A DNA stretch of 17,105 nt from Ga0077555 sp031406575 (lineage in GTDB: Bacteria > Pseudomonadota > Alphaproteobacteria > Rhizobiales > Hyphomicrobiaceae): positions 1 through 17,105 of the forward strand of contig JANOHP010000180.1 in assembly GCA_031406575.1 (NCBI GenBank), in the 5' to 3' direction. Made by a program: the position numbers and the translations under genes. Shown here piece by piece: positions 7,884-14,773 of the stretch. The notes under the pieces are model-generated. The model searched no databases, was not told where the DNA came from, and was given only the letters and a program-made list of their open reading frames with translations. Positions within the stretch are counted from its first letter, which is position 1. Each line of letters starts with the position of its first letter.

Positions 7884-8215
7884 TGGATAGCTCGGTTGTC
7901 AGTGCGGAGGACGCGAGCTTGACCGGTTGGCAGGATCGAGGCTGGTTGATTGGCAGTGCTTTGGGCGCTGCCGCGGGTACTGCGCTCACCGCCATCGGAC
8001 TTCGCTTCTGGGTCGCCATCATGGTCGGCGGTCTGCTTTTTGCGGCAGGTGGTGTGGTGTCGACCCGCGCCGCGCTCGCCCGCCTCGACGAAGCGACGCG
8101 GCGTCGGCATACGCGCTCCATTGCCATCGGGCTGATTCTCACGGCCTTGGTGGTCATGTTCTACGCGGCAACCATCGTTCGCCTCGGCGGCAACGTCATG
8201 AACAGGCCGATGTAA
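7880..8215 (+). CDS. CoxF/CtaF-like protein with an extra N-terminal membrane region
   Basis: A 111-residue membrane protein starting in an ATGA overlap with ctaB; a second ATG follows at once. Three hydrophobic segments are visible: about 22-41, 43-61 and 80-99. The last 40 residues (DEATRRRHTRSIAIGLI through VRLGGNVMNRPM) resemble the small CoxF/CtaF proteins that sit between ctaB and ctaG in rhizobial oxidase clusters, which usually are about 50-70 residues with a single helix. The first 69 residues, with two extra helices forming a hairpin, are not part of that small protein as I know it. Its stop overlaps the ctaG start (TAATG). CoxF function is not well established; position suggests oxidase assembly. 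The identification rests on the C-terminal part and on gene order. Confidence 0.75.
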   Translation: MMDSSVVSAEDASLTGWQDRGWLIGSALGAAAGTALTAIGLRFWVAIMVGGLLFAAGGVVSTRAALARLDEATRRRHTRSIAIGLILTALVVMFYAATIVRLGGNVMNRPM

Positions 8216-8835
8216 TGCCCATGGTTCGCATGACATCAAAGCCCGCACCGCGAGACCAGCAGAAGCGCAACAGCCGCGTCGCGCTCGTTTGCGTTGTGCT
8301 GGTCGCCTCCATGCTGAGCCTCGCCTACGCGTCCGTGCCGCTCTATCGCTTGTTCTGCCAAGTGACGGGCTTTGGCGGCACCACCCAACGCGCCATTCGC
8401 CCCGCCAGCGAAATCCTCGACCGCACAGTGACTGTGCGCTTCGATGGCAACGTCGGTCCAGGGTTGTCGTGGGATTTCGCACCCCTCGAGCAGACCATGA
8501 CCGTGCGGCTGGGCGAAAGCGCGTTGGCGACCTACCGCGCCACCAACAGGTCGGATCGCGCCGTCGTCGGCAGCGCCACCTTCAACGTCACACCGGATCA
8601 GGCGGGCGCCTTCTTCAACAAGCTCGAGTGCTTCTGCTTCACGGAACAGAGACTCGAGCCGGGACAATCGATCGACATGCCCGTGAGCTTCTTCGTCGAT
8701 CCGGCCATGGCGACCGATCGCGATGGCGCGCACATCGGGCTGATCACGCTGTCGTATACGTTCTTCCCGGTCGACGCGCCCCGTTTGGTCGACACGGCGA
8801 AGACGACGACCACTGGCGCCAGCCGAGGGTTGTGA
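8215..8835 (+). CDS. ctaG: Cytochrome c oxidase assembly protein CtaG (Cox11 family)
   Basis: Encodes 206 residues with one N-terminal membrane helix (about 22-42) followed by a periplasmic immunoglobulin-like domain. Cox11 proteins deliver copper to the CuB site of subunit I. The signature copper-binding CFCF motif is present (C139, C141), as is the conserved third cysteine just after the helix in YRLFCQVTGFGGT (C48). The downstream LSYTFF strand is also typical. ATG 8215 is taken as the start because it overlaps the previous stop as TAATG; ATGs at 8221 and 8230 are in frame and would only trim the cytoplasmic end. A Thr/Ser-rich tail of about 15 residues follows the domain. A 97-base gap with a hairpin separates it from ctaE. 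Confidence 0.96.
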   Translation: MPMVRMTSKPAPRDQQKRNSRVALVCVVLVASMLSLAYASVPLYRLFCQVTGFGGTTQRAIRPASEILDRTVTVRFDGNVGPGLSWDFAPLEQTMTVRLGESALATYRATNRSDRAVVGSATFNVTPDQAGAFFNKLECFCFTEQRLEPGQSIDMPVSFFVDPAMATDRDGAHIGLITLSYTFFPVDAPRLVDTAKTTTTGASRGL

Positions 8836-8851
8836 CGAGGGTTGATATTTC

Positions 8852-8903
8852 GTGATCGCTTCTGCGATCACACGTTGGATGAGCACTACGGATCGCTTCT
8901 GCG
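8852..8903 (+). repeat. Hairpin plus 13-base direct repeat in the ctaG-ctaE spacer
   Basis: GTGATCGC (8852-8859) and GCGATCAC (8864-8871) form a perfect 8-base-pair stem with a TTCT loop. The 13 bases GATCGCTTCTGCG, which span one arm and the loop, recur exactly at 8891-8903, where only a weaker 5-pair stem can form. The repeat lies between the ctaG stop and the ribosome binding site of ctaE. No T-run follows. Confidence 0.6.
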
Positions 8904-8932
8904 CGATGCGATGCGAGGGACAGGAGACGGGA

Positions 8933-9874
8933 ATGGCCGACGGTCACGCGAAGCATCACGATTATCATCTGGTCAACCCCAGCCCCTGGCCGGTGGTCGG
9001 GTCGCTGTTCGGCTTCCTCATGGCGGTCGGGGCGATCGTCTGGATGAGGACGTCTGGCTCGAGCACGGAAGTGCTCTTCAAAATGCGCGGGCCGTGGTTG
9101 TTCGCCTTCGGTTTCATCGGCGTCCTCTTCACCATGTTCATGTGGTGGAGGGACGTGATCCACGAGGCGCACTCGGGTGATCACACGCCGGTCGTGCGCC
9201 TGCACCTGCGCTACGGCATGATCATGTTCATCGCCTCGGAGGTGATGTTCTTCGTCGCCTGGTTCTGGGCTTACTTCGACGCCTCACTCTTTCCCGCAGC
9301 TGTCGAGCCACATCAGTACAAGGACATGGCGACCGGCGTCATAACCCAGACCGGTGACCTCATCGGCATGGTTCAGCGCAATGAGCTGACCGGCGGCGTG
9401 TGGCCGCCCAAGCCCGCCGCCGATGGCGCGTTCAAGGCCACCTTCAATCCGTGGGGGCTGCCGCTGGTCAACACGCTGATCCTCTTGCTGTCGGGCACGA
9501 CGGTGACCTGGGCGCACCACGCCCTGCTCCACGACGATCGCAAGGGGCTCGTCCAGGGGCTCGCGTGGACCGTGCTTCTCGGCATCCTCTTTACCGTTTG
9601 CCAAGCGTACGAGTACGCGCATGCCGGCTTCACGTTCGGTGGCCACATCTACGGTGCCACGTTCTTCATGGCGACCGGCTTCCACGGCGCCCACGTCATC
9701 ATCGGCACCATCTTCCTGGCGGTCTGCTTGTTCCGCGCCATGAAAGGCCACTTCAGCGCCAAGCAGCATTTCGGCTTCGAGGCCGCCGCCTGGTACTGGC
9801 ACTTCGTCGACGTGGTGTGGCTGTTCTTGTTCATCAGCATCTACGTCATCGGCGCCGGTTCCAGCGCGCAGTAA
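8933..9874 (+). CDS. ctaE: Cytochrome c oxidase subunit III
   Basis: Encodes 313 residues with the seven-helix pattern of COX III, which stabilises subunit I and supports proton uptake. Landmarks are NPSPWPVVGS at the N-terminus, the MWWRDVIHEA end of helix II, ASEVMFFVAWFWAYFDASLFP in helix III, TGGVWPPK, the conserved glutamate of QAYEY (E227) and the FVDVVWLFLF C-terminal helix. ATG 8933 is chosen because CAGGAGA lies 6 bases upstream and the protein then starts with MADGHAKHHDYHLVNPSPWP as expected; the frame is open further upstream to 8852. The loop between helices III and IV (about residues 121-153) appears some 15-20 residues longer than in typical alphaproteobacterial homologues. Last gene of the oxidase cluster proper. 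Confidence 0.97.
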   Translation: MADGHAKHHDYHLVNPSPWPVVGSLFGFLMAVGAIVWMRTSGSSTEVLFKMRGPWLFAFGFIGVLFTMFMWWRDVIHEAHSGDHTPVVRLHLRYGMIMFIASEVMFFVAWFWAYFDASLFPAAVEPHQYKDMATGVITQTGDLIGMVQRNELTGGVWPPKPAADGAFKATFNPWGLPLVNTLILLLSGTTVTWAHHALLHDDRKGLVQGLAWTVLLGILFTVCQAYEYAHAGFTFGGHIYGATFFMATGFHGAHVIIGTIFLAVCLFRAMKGHFSAKQHFGFEAAAWYWHFVDVVWLFLFISIYVIGAGSSAQ

Positions 9875-9902
9875 TCGGCAAGCCCATCGGCTCGACTGTC
9901 AC

Positions 9903-9934
9903 CCGCCGGTCACGGTTCTCCGCGTGGCCGGCGG
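9903..9934 (+). terminator. Terminator-like hairpin after ctaE
   Basis: CCGCCGGTCACG (9903-9914) pairs with CGTGGCCGGCGG (9923-9934) over 12 positions, one being G-T, around an 8-base loop. It starts 28 bases after the ctaE stop and is followed by TGTCGTTTG, only a weak T-rich tail. It probably ends or attenuates the oxidase transcript before the PagL-like gene. Confidence 0.5.
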
Positions 9935-9982
9935 TGTCGTTTGCACCGCAGTTGCCAAACGCCCCAACGCAGGGGATAAGCG

Positions 9983-10579
9983 ATGCCGATAGCCGGGAAG
10001 GTGCGATCCTTGACACGTATTCGACAGAACCCGTTCCTGCTGCGCGTGCTGTTTGCGCTGTTGAGCGCGTGCGTCGTCCTCGCGTTGCCGCCGCAGGCTG
10101 GCTCCCAAGGTGTGATCAACGAGGTCAAACTCGGCGGCCTCTATCACGATCCCGGCGACCTCTGGAGCGGCTTCCGGCTGGAGCGGCCCACAGCCGTGCT
10201 CAACGCCGAGGTGCTCTTCAGTCCGCACGTGCGCTTCCTCGGTGGCACCGTGCGGCCCGCACTCGGCGCCACTTTCAATTTCATCGGCGGCACGTCGAAA
10301 GCCTACATCGACGCGCGCTGGGAGGTCGAGACGGCCTCCGGCCTCTTCTTCGCCTTGGGCGTCGGCGCTGCCGTTCACGATGGCACGGTCGGCCCGACCG
10401 ATCCAATCCGCAAAGCGCTGGGCTCGCGCGTGCTCTTCCATTTTCCCGCTGAACTCGGTTGGCGCTGGGATGGTCACAACAGCGTCTCCGTCTATTTCGA
10501 GCACATCTCCAACGGTTACACGCAGGATTTCAACGAAGGCCTGGACGCGATCGGCATGCGCTATGGGTACAAATTCTGA
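9983..10579 (+). CDS. PagL-like lipid A 3-O-deacylase (acyloxyacyl hydrolase family)
   Basis: Encodes a 198-residue precursor. A hydrophobic segment at about 18-37 serves as signal peptide, followed by alternating beta-strand sequence and a C-terminal aromatic end (RYGYKF) typical of small outer-membrane barrels. The PagL signature is YFEHISNGYTQDFNEG near the C-terminus, giving the catalytic His174 and Ser176; the acidic member of the triad could be E185 or D188. PagL enzymes remove the 3-position acyl chain from lipid A in the outer membrane. The start at 9983 has AGGGG 7 bases upstream. It follows ctaE by 108 bases across a terminator-like hairpin, so it may have its own promoter. The family call is firm; activity on lipid A is inferred. 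Confidence 0.82.
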   Translation: MPIAGKVRSLTRIRQNPFLLRVLFALLSACVVLALPPQAGSQGVINEVKLGGLYHDPGDLWSGFRLERPTAVLNAEVLFSPHVRFLGGTVRPALGATFNFIGGTSKAYIDARWEVETASGLFFALGVGAAVHDGTVGPTDPIRKALGSRVLFHFPAELGWRWDGHNSVSVYFEHISNGYTQDFNEGLDAIGMRYGYKF

Positions 10580-10660
10580 TCCTCGGCTGCGCCGCTGTTG
10601 GCTCAACGCGGCATCCCTGCTTAGATCGGGCATTCGTCAGCGAACCAGGACACGCCCGCC

Positions 10661-12319
10661 ATGCCCAAGACTGTCGCCCGCCTCATCGCAGAGTCGCTCC
10701 AGGCTCACGACATCGATCTCGTCTACTGCGTGCCGGGTGGGAGCTACTTGGGGCTGACCGACGCCATCTCGGACATGAACTCGATCCGGTTGACGGTGTG
10801 TCGGCACGAGGGTGGCGCGGCGTTCATGGCTGTCGCCGACGGCCGCTTGCGCGATCGCGCTGGCGTGGCCGTCGTCTCGCGGGGGCCGGGGTTGTCGAAT
10901 GCGATGGTGGCGTTGCATACGGCCTTCCACGACGCGACGCCGATGGTCATTCTGGTGGGGCAAGTCGAGCGCAAGGACTACGGACGCCTCGCGCTGCAGG
11001 AGCAGAACTATACGAAGCTTCTGGCCGACGTGACCAAGGGTGTCATCGAGGTCAACGAGCCGGTCATGGCGTCGGAGGCGATTGCACGCGCCTTCCATCT
11101 CGCTGAAAGTGGCACGCCGGGTCCCGTCGCGGTGGTGCTGCCTGAGGATATTTTCGACGAACCGGGGGACTTTCCCGTCGACCAGCCGCGCCCGCGCGTT
11201 TATCCGGGTCCGCGCCCCGAAGACCTCGACAAGCTCGCCGACATGCTAGCCAAGGCCGAGCGGCCCCTGATCTGGGTCGGCGGCGCGTTGATCGGTGAGG
11301 GCGTCACGGACGAGCTGCGCACACTCGCCGAGCAGTGGATGCTGCCGGTGTCGCCGACGCATCGCCGCCCGTGCTTGTTCGACGCCAACCATGCCAATTA
11401 CGGCGGCTACATGGGCATTCGTGTCCCCAAGGTGCTGCTCGACGAAATGAAGAAGGCCGACTTGATCGTGGCGCTGGGCGAACGCCTCACGGATTCGGTC
11501 AGCCAGTCCTATACGTTCCCGGCCGCGCCGCAGCCGCAGCTGCCCCTCGTCCACGTCTGGCCCGATCCCAACGAAGTCGGTCGCGTGTGGCGCCCGGAAT
11601 TGGGCATCGTCAGCGATCCGCAGGCGGTCATTCGCGGCCTGCTCGCCAAGGGTGCGCCCAAGGGAGCGGAGACGCGCAAGGGCTGGGTGTCCGGCCTCAA
11701 CGCCATCCACCGCACGCTGATGGCGCCGGATTTCGAGCCGACGACGGACGGCATCAATTTCGCGCAAGTCTGCATCGAGATCGGCAAGCATCTGGCGCCC
11801 GACGCCATCATCACATCGGACGCTGGCAACTTCTCGAGCTTCATCCACCGCTACATCGGCTTCAAGCCGGGCCAGGCGTTCCTGGCCTCCGTGGTCGGCG
11901 CCATGGGCGCCGGGATGCCCATGGCGGTGGCAGGCGCCTTGCGGCGGCCCGGCAAGCAGGTCGTCGCCTTCGTTGGGGACGGCGGCGCGCTGATGACCGG
12001 CAACGAGATCGCCACGGCGATAATGTATGGCGCGGCGCCAAAGCTCATCATCTCCGACAACAAGATGTACGGCACGATCGGCATGCACCACGAGGTGCGT
12101 TATCCCGGCCGGCCCTACAAGCTGGCGACGCAGCTCCAGAACCCCGATTTTGCCATGTGGGCGAAATCCTTCGGCGCGGTCGGCATCACGATCTCCAAGC
12201 CATCGGAGGTCACGGCCGGGATCGCCGAGGCCTTCTCGATCAACGACCGCGCCGTGGTGGTCCACTGCCACACCTCCGCCGACCAGATGAGCGCCTGGCG
12301 CCGGCGCGGAAAAATGTGA
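10661..12319 (+). CDS. Thiamine diphosphate-dependent enzyme, acetolactate synthase-like
   Basis: Encodes 552 residues with the three-domain layout of the pyruvate-oxidase/acetolactate-synthase group: an N-terminal pyrimidine-binding domain (about 1-165) with the cofactor-activating E50 in CRHEGGAAFM, a central domain (about 190-325), and a C-terminal pyrophosphate-binding domain whose GDGG...N motif spans G439-D440-G441 to N467. The start has AGGA about 10 bases upstream. The sequence lacks anything that fixes the substrate; it may decarboxylate or carboligate a 2-oxo acid. A true biosynthetic acetolactate synthase would usually neighbour the small subunit gene ilvN, which is absent here. 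It is co-directional with the PagL-like gene, 81 bases apart, and upstream of tRNA-Phe. Confidence 0.88.
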   Translation: MPKTVARLIAESLQAHDIDLVYCVPGGSYLGLTDAISDMNSIRLTVCRHEGGAAFMAVADGRLRDRAGVAVVSRGPGLSNAMVALHTAFHDATPMVILVGQVERKDYGRLALQEQNYTKLLADVTKGVIEVNEPVMASEAIARAFHLAESGTPGPVAVVLPEDIFDEPGDFPVDQPRPRVYPGPRPEDLDKLADMLAKAERPLIWVGGALIGEGVTDELRTLAEQWMLPVSPTHRRPCLFDANHANYGGYMGIRVPKVLLDEMKKADLIVALGERLTDSVSQSYTFPAAPQPQLPLVHVWPDPNEVGRVWRPELGIVSDPQAVIRGLLAKGAPKGAETRKGWVSGLNAIHRTLMAPDFEPTTDGINFAQVCIEIGKHLAPDAIITSDAGNFSSFIHRYIGFKPGQAFLASVVGAMGAGMPMAVAGALRRPGKQVVAFVGDGGALMTGNEIATAIMYGAAPKLIISDNKMYGTIGMHHEVRYPGRPYKLATQLQNPDFAMWAKSFGAVGITISKPSEVTAGIAEAFSINDRAVVVHCHTSADQMSAWRRRGKM

Positions 12320-12367
12320 GGCGGACGGGCGTTTTGCTGGCGTTTGGCGGGACCGTGACGAACGGGC

Positions 12368-12396
12368 TGGACAGCACCGGACCCGCTTCCTATAAA
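12368..12396 (+). promoter_or_regulatory. Probable promoter of tRNA-Phe
   Basis: TGGACA (12368-12373) and TATAAA (12391-12396) are separated by exactly 17 bases, each one mismatch from the sigma-70 consensus. A GC-rich stretch follows the -10 box, as in many stable-RNA promoters under stringent control. Transcription would start near 12403, leaving a leader of about 30 bases that can fold (CTCGAC 12405-12410 with GTCGAG 12423-12428) before the mature tRNA. Confidence 0.75.
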
Positions 12397-12434
12397 GACG
12401 CCCGCTCGACACCGCACAACGCGTCGAGTTCGGC

Positions 12435-12510
12435 GCCCAGGTAGCTCAGTTGGTAGAGCATGCGACTGAAAATCGCAGTGTCGGCAGTTCAATTCTGTCC
12501 CTGGGCACCA
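12435..12510 (+). tRNA. tRNA-Phe (GAA)
   Basis: A 76-base gene that folds fully into a cloverleaf. The acceptor stem is GCCCAGG with CCTGGGC, the D arm GCTC/GAGC, the anticodon stem TGCGA/TCGCA with loop CTGAAAA, so the anticodon is GAA at 12468-12470, and the T arm GGCAG/CTGTC (one G-T pair) has loop TTCAATT. The discriminator is A and CCA is encoded. The 3' end abuts a decayed phage-type integrase, showing it has served as an integration target. Confidence 0.97.
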
Positions 12511-12524
12511 CTTATTTCAAAGAC

Positions 12525-12917
12525 TTAGTTGACTGCCCGCAAGACCGGTTTGGTCGTTGCGGGAATTTTGCGGGCCTCTCCTCGCAGGGCGCCACGCATC
12601 ACCAGCAGTTCGGGCTGGCCCTGGTTTGCATCGCAGACACCGTTGGCAGCCTCCAGCAGCCGAGACAGCTCGGCTGCCGAGTAGTGCGCCGTGATGCGCC
12701 CCGACCGATGGCCCAGTAGGTCCTGGCGATCCTCGAAGCTCACTCGGGCAGATCGAAGTCGGCGACCGAATGTGTGCTCGAGGACGTGCCGGACCGCCGC
12801 GTGGCGTGCCCGCAACCAGCCTGAGGTCAACATGCGTGTAATCGGATGGCCTTCGTAAGTGAACACATGGTCCGGATCGATGCCCCGCTGCGCCTCTACC
12901 ACTGAACGAGCAATGTG
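12525..12917 (-). pseudogene. Tyrosine recombinase (phage integrase) remnant
   Basis: Only the C-terminal catalytic portion survives. From about 12917 the minus strand reads VVEAQRG, DPDHVFTYEGHPITRM, then HTFGRRLR, SFEDRQDLLGHRSGRITAHYS and a short tail ending at 12525. The family usually exceeds 300 residues; here the core-binding domain and the first catalytic Arg are missing, and a stop sits upstream of the homologous part. In the HxxR/K-HTFGRRL box the region appears shortened by about four residues and the Arg/Lys position reads Glu (HVLEHTF). The GHRSG box and the nucleophile Tyr of HYS remain. A GTG at 12902 could open 125 codons, but the product should be inactive. It lies 14 bases from the tRNA-Phe end, its usual attachment site. 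Confidence 0.82.
12536..12569 (+). terminator. Rho-independent-type terminator after tRNA-Phe
   Basis: CCCGCAA-GACC pairs with GGTC-G-TTGCGGG, an 11-base-pair stem with one bulged G (12556) and the loop GGTTT, followed by AATTTTG. It begins 26 bases after the tRNA. It overlaps the 3' end of the integrase remnant's reading frame on the other strand. Confidence 0.6.
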
Positions 12918-13090
12918 AAATCAGCGGTGGGGAAAACGTATTGCGAGGGTATACGCATAAATAGCACTGCCCGATGGGCGGTGGGTGGCCTTTGCAGATC
13001 AAGCTTCCTGGTGGCTTTGGATGCGCAGCCGGAGATGGCACCTGGGCGGGTGAAGCGTGCACGTCGGTTTCACAGGATGGTGGAGACCTT
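12918..13090. other. Spacer between integrase remnant and hyuB
   Basis: No gene or RNA is recognisable in these 173 bases. An AT-richer patch at about 12945-12970 contrasts with the GC-rich surroundings. No duplicate of the tRNA-Phe 3' end and no terminator for the hyu operon could be found. Confidence 0.45.
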
Positions 13091-14773
13091 CTATGAAACC
13101 ACCTTCCCATCAGCGATGTCGCGGCGGATTTCGTCGGGAGTTCGCGCCTCGGGTGGGCCGTAGCCGCCGCCGCCGGCCGTCGTGATGACAACGCGATCGC
13201 CGGGCGCCAGACGTGTCACGGTCTTCGAGGGGATGACCTCTTCTGTTCCGTCGGCGCGCGTAATCCAGGAGCGGGCCAACCCGCCCGGCTGACCACCCGC
13301 CAATCCATCCGCGGCGACGAAGTGACGTTCGCCACGATGCGAGTAGGATAGGGTGCCTGCGACATCGTCGAGCACCTCGTATTCTTTGAGCTGACCGCGC
13401 CCGCCGAGGAATTGCCCCGCACCGCCCGAGCCAGCTACCAACTCCCAGCGGCGCACCCGGATCGGTGCGTCGAGCTCCATCGCTTCGACCGGCAGGTTCA
13501 TGCAGTTGGTCGCGTCCGTCTCGATAGCATCGACGCCGTCGAAGCCGTTGCCGGCCCCAGCGCCGCCCGCCAGCAACTCGCCGGTCACGAAGGGGCGACC
13601 GTCGCGACGCTGCCCACCCCACGCCATGACGAGCAGTTCGCCGGAATTGGGCGCCGGTACGCGTTCGGGCGCCACGCCAGCGAGCGCCTTCAGCATCGTG
13701 TTGGTGATGCGCTTGATCGTGGCGGTGCGCGCGTTGACGGGCGCGGGTTCACGAGGATTGACGATGGAGCCCTCCGGCAACGTCAGGCTGATCGGCCGGA
13801 AGCAGCCGCCGTTGTTGGCGATCTCGGGGTTGGTGATCGCGCGCACTGCGAAGCACGCCGCCGCCAAGCTTCCCGAGGGAACACAGTTGATCGGCCCTTT
13901 GACCTGAGGACTGGAGCCGGTCAGATCAAAATGAATCGTGCCATCCGCGATCGTCGCCGCCACTTCGATGCGGATCCGCCTGTCGAGGTCGATGCCGTCG
14001 TTGTCGAGATAGTCGACGGCGCGGTAGGTGCCGGGCGTCAATTTCCGCAGCGCCGCCCGCGTCATCGCCTCGGCGCGATCGAGCAGTGTACCGAAGGATA
14101 CCAGCAGCGCGTTGTGGCCGAACTTCTCCGCGGCTTCGCGCACGCGCACAGCAGCAATCTTGCAGGCGGCGACTTGGGCGTGCAGATCACCGATGAAGAT
14201 ATCGGGAATACGCACGTTCTGGCGCAGCACGGCGGTCAATGTCTCGTCGAAGACACCGGCCCGCGCCCAGACGACCGGCGGGATGCGGATGCCTTCCTGG
14301 AAGATCTCGGTGGAATCCGTCGGCACCGAGCCAGCCGTCTTGCCGCCGACGTCCTGGTGATGGGTCATCGTGGCCGCCAGCGCAATCGGCCGTCCGTTGG
14401 CGAAGATCGGCATGACCACCGCGAAATCCGGCAGATGCGTGCCGCCGCAATAGGGATCATTGACAATGTAGATATCGCCCTCGCCCATCTGGTCGACGGG
14501 GAACTTGGCGCAGATGGCGGCGACGGCGGGAATCAATGTCCCCAAGTGGATGGCAATGGCGCAGGCTTGTGCGAGCGTCGTGCCGTCCAACGTGAACAGG
14601 CTGGCCGAGGCGTCCAGGCCTTCTTTGACGATCGGCGAGCACGAGGACTTGAGCAGCGTCGCTTGCATTTCTTCGGCGATCTTGTCGAGCCGGTGCCGAA
14701 TGACCTCGCGCGTAATCGGATCGAAGCGGTCGCCCGCGCTGTCGATGCGGTGCGTGATCGTCGGTTGCGTCAT
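13091..14773 (-). CDS. hyuB: Hydantoinase B/oxoprolinase family protein, beta subunit
   Basis: Encodes 560 residues matching the HyuB domain over its whole length. Hallmarks are the FDPITREVIRHRL start, EGLDASASLF, the VNDPYCGGTHLPD motif (N105 to D116), THHQDVGG (H138, H139, D141) and the glycine-rich C-terminal ITTAGGGGYGPP. With HyuA it forms an ATP-dependent amidohydrolase that opens cyclic amides such as 5-oxoproline, N-methylhydantoin or related hydantoins; which one cannot be decided here. Acetone carboxylase and acetophenone carboxylase are distant relatives, but no third subunit gene is seen. The ATG at 14773 overlaps the hyuA stop as ATGA and has AGGAG 6 bases upstream. Cytoplasmic. 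Last gene of the operon in this window. Confidence 0.93.
   Translation of the reverse strand: MTQPTITHRIDSAGDRFDPITREVIRHRLDKIAEEMQATLLKSSCSPIVKEGLDASASLFTLDGTTLAQACAIAIHLGTLIPAVAAICAKFPVDQMGEGDIYIVNDPYCGGTHLPDFAVVMPIFANGRPIALAATMTHHQDVGGKTAGSVPTDSTEIFQEGIRIPPVVWARAGVFDETLTAVLRQNVRIPDIFIGDLHAQVAACKIAAVRVREAAEKFGHNALLVSFGTLLDRAEAMTRAALRKLTPGTYRAVDYLDNDGIDLDRRIRIEVAATIADGTIHFDLTGSSPQVKGPINCVPSGSLAAACFAVRAITNPEIANNGGCFRPISLTLPEGSIVNPREPAPVNARTATIKRITNTMLKALAGVAPERVPAPNSGELLVMAWGGQRRDGRPFVTGELLAGGAGAGNGFDGVDAIETDATNCMNLPVEAMELDAPIRVRRWELVAGSGGAGQFLGGRGQLKEYEVLDDVAGTLSYSHRGERHFVAADGLAGGQPGGLARSWITRADGTEEVIPSKTVTRLAPGDRVVITTAGGGGYGPPEARTPDEIRRDIADGKVVS

Noticed and set aside
8842..8858. Possible FNR/FixK box (TTGAT...) upstream of ctaE
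   Set aside because: The second half-site does not read ATCAA at the required spacing, and the bases belong to the hairpin element instead.
12886..12912. tRNA D-arm-like sequence on the minus strand (TTCAGTGGTAGAG)
   Set aside because: No cloverleaf can be built around it and it is explained as coding sequence of the integrase remnant (SVVEAQRG).
12511..13090. Search for a duplicate of the tRNA-Phe 3' end (attR)
   Set aside because: Only partial matches such as CCTGGGC near 13046 were seen, too short to support an attachment site within the window.
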